A DNA stretch of 64,000 nucleotides. It comes from Verrucomicrobiaceae bacterium. GTDB lineage: Bacteria; Verrucomicrobiota; Verrucomicrobiia; Verrucomicrobiales; Verrucomicrobiaceae. The DNA lies in the NCBI GenBank assembly GCA_027489965.1, contig JAIXZA010000016.1:62001-126000 (forward strand), in the 5' to 3' direction. Of this stretch, positions 54,801 to 63,207 are shown in pieces; the first letter of the stretch is position 1, and each line of letters starts with the position of its first letter. The notes below the pieces were generated by a model that was not told the origin of the DNA, did not search any database, and saw only the letters and a program-made list of their open reading frames with translations. The position numbers were made by a program, and so were the translations under genes.

Positions 54801-57800
54801 GAGGTAGTGGCCATAGGCGTCGCCATGGCCCTGCGGGTAGGCTTTGGCGGCATCGGCTGCATTGACGCTGCCGTCTGCATTGAGGTCCTTGATGTTGTAG
54901 TTCAAGGCATAGACCACCTCACCACTGGCGATGCCTCGGGTGTAGTTCCAGATGAGACGGTTAAAGACGGGGGTGACGCGGGTGCCGGGGGCGAGGAGGT
55001 CGTCGCGGCCACGGAGCAAGGTGAGTTCTTCATCAAGAACGGAGGCGAGCTGTCCCTTAAAGGCGAACTGGGCGGAGGCGGTGTCGCCGAGCTGGCCGCT
55101 GTCCGTGCCGTAGGCGATAGTGGAGTTCTGAGCGTCAGCGTAGGCCTCGTTGCCGAGAATCATGTAGAGATCGTTCAAGTAGCCTGCAGCCAGCATCAGG
55201 GCGTCATTGGCGGGGGCATAGTTGATGGCAGGCGCACCCTCAATGCTCAACATTTTGCCACGGCGGAGGATAGTCTCGTAGATCTCAATGAGGCCGTAGT
55301 TGTTAATATTTTGCAGGTTGAGGGCGACATCGCCTTCCCAGCGCTTACCGGCCTGGCTGACGAGGGAGACATCCGTGTTCACGGCGTTGTTGTAGAGGTC
55401 CTTCATGCGCTGCTCGAAGGGATTGATGCCGGCGAGGGCCCGTTTGATCCAACCTTCGCCAAGCTGGGGTTCGGTCCAGTTGGACCAGCCTTCGCTCGGT
55501 GGGTTTTGGCGAGCATCGTGCTGGTCGCTGATGGGGCGATAGCGATAGATGAAGTAGTTGTCCGTGAGGGTGAAGAGGCTCTGGCCTTCGATGACGAGGC
55601 GATTTTTGCCCTCAACGCCGAGGGTCTTGGTGACATCATCTGGGGAGTTGGGGACGGCGTTCCAGGTGTCCGTGAGGTCGGTGTGGACAAGAGTTTCGAG
55701 GCGGCAATTGAGGAGGCTGGCGGTGCCTGCTGGAGCGGTGGTGACGAGGTCCAGGCGGAGCTGGTTGGCGCCGGTCTTGAGGGTGGACACTGGCAGCTCG
55801 ATGAAGTGGGTGAGGGGCGTGAAGGTGCTGAGAGGCGGTGCTGCTGTGACCGTGTCCACGGAGTCTGGGTAGTTCCGCAGGGCTACGACGGTGCCATTGA
55901 TGCTGGCGGAGACGCCGTCTGCCTGACCCAAGGTGAAGCTGAGGAAGGCGCGGTAGGGAAGCGCACTCAAGATGAAGCTGCGGGTGAGGGATTTCAGCGG
56001 TGGCTGAGGGCTGGCACCAGCGATGGCGACATTTGAAGGTAGGGAGACTGCGCCTGTGGAGTCGTCTTGATACTTGCCCAGCCATGAGCCATCGCCCATC
56101 AGCAGTGAGCGAGAGAAGCTATAGACTGCGGGTGGCAGGCCATCGACGGGCGGCAGGGTCTTCCACTGAAACTCATACTGCTCGGGCTTCCCGCCAAAGT
56201 CGTTGCTGCTCTGCATGGTGAGCTTCTCCGCGAGGGGGTTGGTGGATTGGACGACTTTGATCTCGCCGCTGGCGAGGGGTTTCTCGACCCGGATGACATA
56301 CATCGAAATGGGCTCTGCGGCCGGCGTGAAGGCTCGCCCATTGCCCATGATGAGGGTGACCCAGCCTTCGCCGCCATCGGCGGCGAGCGCGTAGGAGTCC
56401 ACGGCGACATCGTCGTGCGTGGACTCGACGATGGAGAGGCCGTTGATGGCGACGCGAGCATTGGATTCAGCGCGGCGATAGTCGGTTTCCAATAGGGCGA
56501 TTAGGGCGGTGGGGGAGGTGGCGCTGCTCCGGCCTTTATCCCACTCCTTGAGCTGGGCCCGATAGGTGGTGACGAACTTCCAAGCGCTATTCGTCAGTTC
56601 AACGGTTAGTAAGCCAGCGGTGGCGCTCTCGGCGAGATTGAAATAGGACGCGCCGCTCCCGGGGTCGGTGACTTCGGCGGTGACGGACCAAGTCTTGGCT
56701 GTGACGCCGCGGATGCTTGTTTCGGTGAGGGCATCGCCAGCGGGCGTGGACCAAGGTTGATCCATGATCCAGTCGGCGAGGGCTCGGGCCGCAGCGCGTC
56801 CGGTCTGGAAAGCGGCCCAATCTGTCGCAATGCCCTTGGAGCCCTTCCATTGGTAGTTGACGCTCTGGTAAACTTGGTTGGCGAGCCTTCCGCTGGCTGG
56901 CGCCCGAGGGCTGAGTTCGCCGAAGGCGCGGTCGTAGAGCGTCGCAGTGCCCGCAGGGGTGGAGCCGGCACGCATTTGATCGACGATGCTGAGTGTGGCG
57001 AAGTTCTCCGCCACCCAGGCGGTGGCCAGATCGAGATTACCCTCGGCTGCGCTGATGCCGGAGCCATCGGCGATCTCCTTTTGGGTGAGTGGGGCGGCCT
57101 TGCTGCGCCAAGACACGGACCTGAGGAAGTTCCAAACCAGGTTGGCTTTCGTGGCGGTATCGCCTTGGGGCTTGTAGGCGTCGAAGGTGCCGGGTTTGGC
57201 GGTGCGGTGCACGTGGCGCACGGCATCGACACTGAGCTCATCCACGAGCTTATACCACTTGTCTTTGTCCGCATCGGCACTGTCGCACAGGGCTTTCACG
57301 TCCCTCACATCTTTGGCAGAGAGGACGTTGAGGTGAAGGTAGTCCGCACCCAGGACTTCATCGATGAACTTGCCCTTCAGAACGAGGGCACCCCTGGCTC
57401 CCTGGTTGGGGTCTAGGTAGAGGCGCTCGGACAGGTGGGGAGGCAGGTTGGGGAAGTAGATTTTGCCTTGGTAGAGGTTGCCGACCACGGAGTCTGGGAG
57501 CTTGGTGAGCTTCACGCTGGTGGCGTCCAGGCGGCTCATCTTTGCGACGGTGGGGTCAAAGAGAGTGACGCTGGATTTCGTTGCTGCGGCGGCGGTAGCT
57601 TGCTCGTAGAGCACGCCAACGCTGGTCTGGCCGCGAATGGCGGGAAGGCCGTAACGCGGGTTGGTGAGGGTTTCGCCCATGCGCATCGTGGGGGCAAAGG
57701 CTGGCCAGACGGGCACGTAGGTGATGCCGACGGACTGTTTGTTGAAGCCCTGGTTATCGGTAGCCTTGGCGAAGGCCTCCAATTCCTCGCCGCTCGCACT

Positions 57801-60296
57801 CGCTGGTAAGCGCCGCAGGTAGGGCATGGGTGCGCCCGCCTTGGGCTGAGGATTTGCGCCAGGCAGGTAGAAGCCGTCCTGCGCAGCATAGAAGAACTTC
57901 ATGTCGAAGGACTGCCCTTCTTCCGCTGCGGTGTGCGGGCCACGATAGATCCAGATGCCTCCTTTGCGGTCCGTGTAGGTGAACTTGCCGTAGTGCTCGG
58001 GTGCGGTGGTGTTCGCCGGAAGGGGGGCTTTGACGGCGGGCTCTTCGTAGTTGGCGGGTGCATTGCCATTGTAGAGCGGGAGCATGGCGGCGATGGGCAT
58101 GGGTGGATTGAGGCGCTTGCCCGCCTCCACGGTGTAGCGGAAGACGATGGGCGGGTCCGCCTCGGTGTCCTCCCTTTGGATGCGCCAAGCGCGCATGGCT
58201 GGGCGTGCATCGCTGGCGGTGTAGCGCAGGAGGACAAGGGGCTGAGAGGTGGCGCTGGTGCCGAGGTCATCCCGCAGCGCCCACACGGTGTCGCCGAGGA
58301 TGAGAGCGTGTTCATCGTTGGGGTTGAAGCCGACTTTCGTGTCGTCGTTCTCATAGTAAATCCGGCCTGTGGCCTGCGGAGCGGCGAGCGGGCCAGAGCC
58401 TTTATTGCTGGCGAGCACGATGGTCTCCGAATCGGTGGGCCATTTGTTCGTGTAAACCATAGCGCGCACGGGGAAGTAATTCGGGCGAAAGGCGGTTCCT
58501 TGAGGTGGGGTGGAGGCCTGATACCACCAGACTTCAAGCTCATCCTGGTAAGTGCCGGTGGTCGTCACCACGGAGCGAGCGTTGGTGGGGATGATGGCTC
58601 CTTGCTTGGCAGCCTCAAAGCCGAGCGCGAAGGGATCAATGAAGGCGCTCGGATCGAAGGCGCTGCGATACTTGCGCTTGGCGCTGTCCGTGGGATGCAG
58701 GCGGACGTAGCCGACGATGCTCTGCAAGCCCAGGCCTGCCGGCGGTTCGAGGCGTTTGCCCACCTCCGCGAAGTTGGTGCTCGTGTATTCGGGGCGGTCT
58801 GTGGCCAGCATGGAGTGGATGCGTTCATACCAGACCTCTTCGCCAATCTGGTGGCGAATCAGGGAGAGGCCATCACGGTCAGCAGTGGAGAGGCGGGAGT
58901 AAAACTGGACGCCACTTTCGAGCAATGTCTGGGTGCCAAAGGGGTCATCCTGGAAGAGGAGCTGAGGGTTGTTGGTGGCATCCAGGCGCACAGCGGTGGC
59001 GGCGCTATCGCCATCCGTGCTGTCTTGGCGAATGAAGGTCGTGTAGGCGTTGGGGGTGGAAGTGGTGGGCCAACTGATGATGTAGGTATTGAAGATCATG
59101 GGCCACTCCATTTCCCCGAGACCCTTCTTGAGCCAGAAGACGGTGAGCTCCCCGGAGGCGCGCTCGTTCCCGAAGGCATCAAGGGGCATGGGACTGGTGG
59201 TGCGGGTGGCGTAGAGGTGAATCTCATTGCGCGAAGGCAGAGCGACGAGATCGACGAACGGAGTGCTGGTGAAACCCGTGACCACTTGCGGACGGAGCGT
59301 CTCATCCGGGGGGAGGGAGAGAAGGCGAGTGCCAATGTGAGCCTTCACCAGCACGGGTGGGGCCTCACGGATGATTTGAACGACCTCGGTGCCCAGGAAG
59401 CGATTCTCGGAGTCGCTGAGCTCAAGGAGCACCATGCCTTCGACGTTGTAAGCGTGGAGATGCGCTTGGTCCCGCCAGAGGGTCCGAGGCTCGAGCTGCG
59501 TGGCCACCTTCGTGGCGGTGTTCTCGTAGGGCGACCTGAACTCGGTGGCGACCTTCGTGGGCACTTCGCGATTGTAAACGATGCTCAGGCGGACGGAATC
59601 AGGGACGTTCACGGGTATGCCTTTGAAGCCGTTCTTGGTCCAGTAGATGCGGCGCGGTGGTTTGGCAGGGTGGGTGCCAGCTGCGACGATGTAGGGCACG
59701 GGGACGATCTGGTCATTGCTCTTCAAGCGCCACTTGACGACGACAACGCCTGCCTGGGAGGCGAACACTTGGTTGCTGGCGGCGCTGAAGTAGAAGTCAC
59801 CGCTGTCGGCGGGCTCAGCGTGGTAGGCGGTGAGACCGTTCACCGTGGCTCCTTGGTCATCCACGTTGGGAGGCAGAAGCACATCGCCAAAGTAGGCATC
59901 CGGCTTCCGGCCCAAGAGGCCACGCCCCATGCTGACGCTGCCGAGCTTCAGGCCGTTGGCGTCGGCAGGTAGTTGGAGGGTGGTGGGGCCTGCGACGCTG
60001 GTGGTGGGGCCTGCGACGCTGGTGGTGGGACCTGCGAGCTGGGTGCCACTAGAGTTTTTGATGGGATGCCCGATCCAGCCGCCGATTGAAGACGTGGCGG
60101 TGAACTGGGAGCCAGTGGGGCGCGCGGTGGTAGCAGTGAAGTCCGCCTGCGGTGGGTAGCTAGCTGCTGGCTGCTGGCTAAAAGTATTGCGCAGGTCGTT
60201 CTTCAACTGGCCGACCATGTCCTGAGCCGTCGCGAGCTGCGCGGTGGCCCCGAGAAGAAGAACGCAAAGTGTGCCTCTGGATGGAATGAACTTCAT
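51810..60296 (-). CDS. Giant secreted protein (~2828 aa), function unknown
   Basis: Signal peptide MKFIPSRGTLCVLLLGATAQLATA; single uninterrupted ORF; dockerin/EF-like DLNADGSVNAAD; long helical region before C-terminus. Confidence 0.85.
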   Translation of the reverse strand: MKFIPSRGTLCVLLLGATAQLATAQDMVGQLKNDLRNTFSQQPAASYPPQADFTATTARPTGSQFTATSSIGGWIGHPIKNSSGTQLAGPTTSVAGPTTSVAGPTTLQLPADANGLKLGSVSMGRGLLGRKPDAYFGDVLLPPNVDDQGATVNGLTAYHAEPADSGDFYFSAASNQVFASQAGVVVVKWRLKSNDQIVPVPYIVAAGTHPAKPPRRIYWTKNGFKGIPVNVPDSVRLSIVYNREVPTKVATEFRSPYENTATKVATQLEPRTLWRDQAHLHAYNVEGMVLLELSDSENRFLGTEVVQIIREAPPVLVKAHIGTRLLSLPPDETLRPQVVTGFTSTPFVDLVALPSRNEIHLYATRTTSPMPLDAFGNERASGELTVFWLKKGLGEMEWPMIFNTYIISWPTTSTPNAYTTFIRQDSTDGDSAATAVRLDATNNPQLLFQDDPFGTQTLLESGVQFYSRLSTADRDGLSLIRHQIGEEVWYERIHSMLATDRPEYTSTNFAEVGKRLEPPAGLGLQSIVGYVRLHPTDSAKRKYRSAFDPSAFIDPFALGFEAAKQGAIIPTNARSVVTTTGTYQDELEVWWYQASTPPQGTAFRPNYFPVRAMVYTNKWPTDSETIVLASNKGSGPLAAPQATGRIYYENDDTKVGFNPNDEHALILGDTVWALRDDLGTSATSQPLVLLRYTASDARPAMRAWRIQREDTEADPPIVFRYTVEAGKRLNPPMPIAAMLPLYNGNAPANYEEPAVKAPLPANTTAPEHYGKFTYTDRKGGIWIYRGPHTAAEEGQSFDMKFFYAAQDGFYLPGANPQPKAGAPMPYLRRLPASASGEELEAFAKATDNQGFNKQSVGITYVPVWPAFAPTMRMGETLTNPRYGLPAIRGQTSVGVLYEQATAAAATKSSVTLFDPTVAKMSRLDATSVKLTKLPDSVVGNLYQGKIYFPNLPPHLSERLYLDPNQGARGALVLKGKFIDEVLGADYLHLNVLSAKDVRDVKALCDSADADKDKWYKLVDELSVDAVRHVHRTAKPGTFDAYKPQGDTATKANLVWNFLRSVSWRSKAAPLTQKEIADGSGISAAEGNLDLATAWVAENFATLSIVDQMRAGSTPAGTATLYDRAFGELSPRAPASGRLANQVYQSVNYQWKGSKGIATDWAAFQTGRAAARALADWIMDQPWSTPAGDALTETSIRGVTAKTWSVTAEVTDPGSGASYFNLAESATAGLLTVELTNSAWKFVTTYRAQLKEWDKGRSSATSPTALIALLETDYRRAESNARVAINGLSIVESTHDDVAVDSYALAADGGEGWVTLIMGNGRAFTPAAEPISMYVIRVEKPLASGEIKVVQSTNPLAEKLTMQSSNDFGGKPEQYEFQWKTLPPVDGLPPAVYSFSRSLLMGDGSWLGKYQDDSTGAVSLPSNVAIAGASPQPPLKSLTRSFILSALPYRAFLSFTLGQADGVSASINGTVVALRNYPDSVDTVTAAPPLSTFTPLTHFIELPVSTLKTGANQLRLDLVTTAPAGTASLLNCRLETLVHTDLTDTWNAVPNSPDDVTKTLGVEGKNRLVIEGQSLFTLTDNYFIYRYRPISDQHDARQNPPSEGWSNWTEPQLGEGWIKRALAGINPFEQRMKDLYNNAVNTDVSLVSQAGKRWEGDVALNLQNINNYGLIEIYETILRRGKMLSIEGAPAINYAPANDALMLAAGYLNDLYMILGNEAYADAQNSTIAYGTDSGQLGDTASAQFAFKGQLASVLDEELTLLRGRDDLLAPGTRVTPVFNRLIWNYTRGIASGEVVYALNYNIKDLNADGSVNAADAAKAYPQGHGDAYGHYLMALKNYYSLLWNPNFAWIPRIEAVLVLGKPVSVDYLDERKFAGAAAAWAKTTAQTLDLTYRQSYNPAAKGTPEEPDPAKQIAPTWAHLGNLRENNRTAVIRTWGVDDWAVRGGQGAFFHWLSASAMLPETDPDPNHEGIQKIDRSTVPEIGEIAAQANVIQGLLDNADKHLNPLGLSDGAVPFDITINALTDWAGQPHYEEIYERARTALANASTAFDRAKGATALLRSQDETLDDKRDSIFAQERAFESQLIELYGTPYTDDIGPGKLYEQDYTGPDLLHYMYVEMPELMGNNLQREEKVYKLVGGNTKWQSAIDTIDKWGAITADPKSTDSGDLADRVLLGEEKDDLEDVPAGAEGVAKNITYTLDGTGDFVKPASWTGRRAYPGAIQQAVSELLMARLQLANDLENYGYWIQDFRRAARKYMAAMAAHQNEKNRMIYLATQSNVFADAKSAIDVLLELNVTTKILSHNLNDAGKELAKSIAGTASTVNAPTVAALTLQEHTKDSFGDAVVKTLKIAKNAIDILERGLQVKYGESGYDKFDIAWRAEHLQLITDLKTKFGDLQFSNRPMDMSLRRFNDTQEKLRALVAKGDTIQREREFFRRRSAAIIHGAQTKDLGFRIFRDEALESYRSLFDLASRYTYLAARAYDYETALLDPVRSSTAKGFLQDIVKARAVGVFTNGVPQATSTTTGDPGLAGVLARMNADWSVAKPRLGLNNPARSQTIFSLRREMARIDPGAEGDVPWKDYLASCRRANLLADQDVKRHCLNLNPRNLLTVPGYVIEFSTTIEEGVNFFGNPLMGGDQTFSPSAFANKIRAAGIGFKGYIGMASPTSIGGSIESPNDPGTGFSDPNALSATPYVYLIPSGMDSMRAPSNTDVNIVRSWMIEDQAIPLPFDIGGAFSSSNAISGFATLREQFTLRKHGAFRAVPGDTVFSSATNFTSTRLISRSVWNSKWKIVIPGSTLLAEPINGMAKFLQQVKDIQLYFDSYSAAGN
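59980..60042 (-). repeat. 21-bp in-frame minisatellite (AGPTTSV), two perfect copies plus one degenerate
   Basis: gtggtggggcctgcgacgctg at 59980 and 60001, diverged copy at 60022. Confidence 0.9.
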
Positions 60297-60312
60297 GATG
60301 CAGAAAGGGGGC

Positions 60313-61716
60313 TTAGTATTTGATGCAGTAGCGGACGGCTGCGTTGATCGGGCGGGTGTCGTTACCGCTGCCATCTTCTTCAGTTTGGGTGATGCCGGTG
60401 AAGGACTTGCTCACGGTGGCTGATCCTCCTGTCACTGGAAGCGCCTGGGTGCCGCTGGTAGGTGAGTCTGTCCCGCCGCTCGTAAAAACGGCAATGTCTC
60501 TGTTGGCATTTTGCCCATCACCGTTAGCACCTCTGCTGTTGCCGTGGATATCCCACTTTTGGGACACGGTAGCCCCTCCGACGTGGGTGTGACCGGGGTC
60601 ATTGACGGTGTGTTTGTGAGCAAAAATCTGCTCGCTCTGGTAAGTGCCTACGCTGCGCCCATCTGAGCCTCCGGCCACCAGCCGAGTGCGATTGCCAGCA
60701 TCGTCATCTGCTCCGTCTTTGGTGGGGTCAACGCCGCGCAGGAAACGACCGGAGAGATTGGGGAGGTTAAAGCGGGTACCATCGACCATCGTGGGGTTGG
60801 GCTCAGAGGCAGAGCCCCACGAGGTGCCAATGGCAGCGAAGAGATCGGGATAGTCATCCCGCGCCAAAGACTGCCCTGTACAGGGGAGATAACCGGGTGG
60901 AGGCGTAGCAGAGCCATAGGCGATCATGGTGCCGACAGGGGTGTTGTCTCGTGTGTCTTTGACGATCCACCAGTCATTGCCACCGATGTTTTGTAGCGTG
61001 ACACTCTCTCCCATGGCTTTGAGCCGCAGCATGGAGGTGGAGCCATTGATGCTGCCACCATCTGGGGGAGCCACTGCTACGACTTGGTCCAAAGGATCAG
61101 TCTTGGCCACGAGCAACTCTTGTAGCCCCCCGGCCACCGGGAGCTGGGCCACGGTGCCGCGCGGACCGGCCTTGATGAGGTTGGTGCGCTTGTCTGTGCT
61201 CAGCGCAACCAGCACCGCCTCATCTTCCTCTGTCCGAGTGTCGTAGCCGATGGTATTCAAACGGAGGTTGCTAAAGGTGCCGGGCTGTTGGCTGACCCGG
61301 GTGACGGTGTTTGCCACAAAAGCGAACGGCGAGGACAGGAAGGCGAGCCTGGGAGAGATCTCAGTGGTCGAACCACTGAGCCTAATGCCAAGGAAACGGG
61401 CCTTCCCGTTGAATGCAGTAGCCAGGACATTTGGCTCAGCTGGCACAGGGGTGCCCTGCCCTAGATTGACCGAGAAACGTCCATTTGATACGGTGACCAG
61501 CTGTTCTTCCGACCAAACCAGAGTGCCACCAGTGGACTGATCCCAAAGACGAAAAACCATCCTGAACACGGTGGGTAAGGTTGGGGCCAAAGGTTGCCCT
61601 TGGTCGTCCAAGACGGTGCCTTGGTAATGGATGGGCTGGGGCGCTCCTTCAACAGCCAGCACCCTGTGCAGGGCTACTGAGGTAAAGAGGGTGAGTGCTA
61701 AGAAGTAATGGGTCAT
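60313..61716 (-). CDS. Secreted phage tail-collar-domain protein, paralog 1
   Basis: Signal peptide; VGTMIAYGSATPPPGYLPCTGQSLARDDYPDLFAAIGTSWG...RFLRGVD; C-terminus VRYCIKY. Confidence 0.85.
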   Translation of the reverse strand: MTHYFLALTLFTSVALHRVLAVEGAPQPIHYQGTVLDDQGQPLAPTLPTVFRMVFRLWDQSTGGTLVWSEEQLVTVSNGRFSVNLGQGTPVPAEPNVLATAFNGKARFLGIRLSGSTTEISPRLAFLSSPFAFVANTVTRVSQQPGTFSNLRLNTIGYDTRTEEDEAVLVALSTDKRTNLIKAGPRGTVAQLPVAGGLQELLVAKTDPLDQVVAVAPPDGGSINGSTSMLRLKAMGESVTLQNIGGNDWWIVKDTRDNTPVGTMIAYGSATPPPGYLPCTGQSLARDDYPDLFAAIGTSWGSASEPNPTMVDGTRFNLPNLSGRFLRGVDPTKDGADDDAGNRTRLVAGGSDGRSVGTYQSEQIFAHKHTVNDPGHTHVGGATVSQKWDIHGNSRGANGDGQNANRDIAVFTSGGTDSPTSGTQALPVTGGSATVSKSFTGITQTEEDGSGNDTRPINAAVRYCIKY

Positions 61717-61737
61717 GCTTCAGGCAAAGGGGAAAAA

Positions 61738-63186
61738 TTAGTACTTGATGCAGTAGCGGACGACCGCACTGTCTGGGCGAGTTTCCGTGTCGGTACGCGT
61801 TCCGCTGCCGAGGGTTGCTTCGGCAACATTAAGCGTAGCTGTTATTTTGGCGTTAGAGTCTGCCAATGTGGTCGCAACTGACATGGTGTAGGAGTTCCCG
61901 CCCCCCCCACCGGTGAATGCTTCGATTTTTTTGGTGCTGCCGCTATCTGGCGCTATTGACCAGCCCCTGGGAACGGATGCGCCTGTGGCGCCGATGGAAG
62001 CATTGTGATCGTGCCCTTCATCGGTGATGGTATGGAAGTGCTTGCGGATGGCGTCCTGTTGGTAAGAGCCCACGGTATTGCTACCGCCAAAATACATCGC
62101 GAAACGGGCACCTGCGTCCTCGTCAGCCCCACTGTCTCCTGGATTGAATCCTCGGAGGAAGCGACGATTTAGATTGGGAACGTTGAAACGACCAGCGCTT
62201 TCAGTACCAGCACCCGGGACGGATGGCGGAAAAGTTGGTGCGGCAAGGTCTACAGATGAACCCCATGTTTTTTGGATGACATCATACAGGTCTTGATAGG
62301 TTTCATGGGTGTACGATCTGCCATCACAGGGCAAATAGCCACTAGGTGGAGTGCCCCCGGCATAGGCTATAATGGTGCCAACTTGGGTGCTGTCTCTGCT
62401 GTCTTTGACAATCCACCAATCATTGTCGCCGATGTGCTGCAAGGTAACGCTGTCTCCCCGCACTTTGAGCCGGATGCTAGTCTTGTCGGTGTTGATCTTT
62501 CCTCCGCCGGGGGCCATCACGGTTACCATTTGTGTCGTGGGGTCAGTCTTGATCACGACGAGCTCGGTTAGACTACCGCCAGAAGGAAGAGTGGCGGTGG
62601 TGCCTGATCCGGTAGCATCGATAAGGTTAACGCGTTTGTCTAGGCTGAGGGCAACTGAGGCTTTGCCAGAAGATTTCTGCGTGGAATACGCCATGGCACC
62701 CACTACCACAGTGCTAGTCGCACCCTGCTGTTGGATCACCGCTGTTGCCTGGTTAGCCACCAATGCGTAAGGCGCAGACAGCAGAGCAAGCCGGGGACTG
62801 ATCTCTGAGTTGGGTGCGGGTGGATTGATGACGGTGATGCCAATGAACCGATCTTTCGCAGCGAAGGCTGAGGCGAGTTCATTTTGGGCAAACTGAGGTG
62901 TAACCGCATCCACAGCAGCCTGCCCCTCACCTAAGCGCACGGTAAATTGGCCTTTGAATACATTCACAAACTGTTGCTCGGACCAAATCAGAGTGCCGCC
63001 CTCAATGGCGCTCCATAGACGGAACTCCATCTTGTAGAGACGAGGTGTGGTGGGCGCGAGAGGAGCTCCGGAGTTGTCCAAAACGGAACCTTGGTACTCT
63101 ATGAACTTTGGTGCACCTTCTGCTGCCCTCGCCAGAGGTAGAGCTGCTGTGGCCAATCCTACAATCAAAATCAAAAGTCGCTTCAT
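61738..63186 (-). CDS. Secreted phage tail-collar-domain protein, paralog 2
   Basis: Signal peptide MKRLLILIVGLATAALPLARA; VGTIIAYAGGTPPSGYLPCDGRSYTHETYQDLYDVIQKTWG; VRYCIKY. Confidence 0.85.
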   Translation of the reverse strand: MKRLLILIVGLATAALPLARAAEGAPKFIEYQGSVLDNSGAPLAPTTPRLYKMEFRLWSAIEGGTLIWSEQQFVNVFKGQFTVRLGEGQAAVDAVTPQFAQNELASAFAAKDRFIGITVINPPAPNSEISPRLALLSAPYALVANQATAVIQQQGATSTVVVGAMAYSTQKSSGKASVALSLDKRVNLIDATGSGTTATLPSGGSLTELVVIKTDPTTQMVTVMAPGGGKINTDKTSIRLKVRGDSVTLQHIGDNDWWIVKDSRDSTQVGTIIAYAGGTPPSGYLPCDGRSYTHETYQDLYDVIQKTWGSSVDLAAPTFPPSVPGAGTESAGRFNVPNLNRRFLRGFNPGDSGADEDAGARFAMYFGGSNTVGSYQQDAIRKHFHTITDEGHDHNASIGATGASVPRGWSIAPDSGSTKKIEAFTGGGGGNSYTMSVATTLADSNAKITATLNVAEATLGSGTRTDTETRPDSAVVRYCIKY

Positions 63187-63207
63187 GTTGAGGTGTTTCA
63201 GCAAGGT

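Noticed and set aside
54807-56036. 409-aa plus-strand ORF
   Set aside because: Same antisense artefact within the giant gene; Gly/Val/Glu-rich shadow translation.
57933-59972. 679-aa plus-strand ORF antisense to the giant gene
   Set aside because: It lies wholly inside the coherent minus-strand giant ORF. GC-rich codon bias creates long open antisense frames, and the translation is low-complexity with no recognisable domain.
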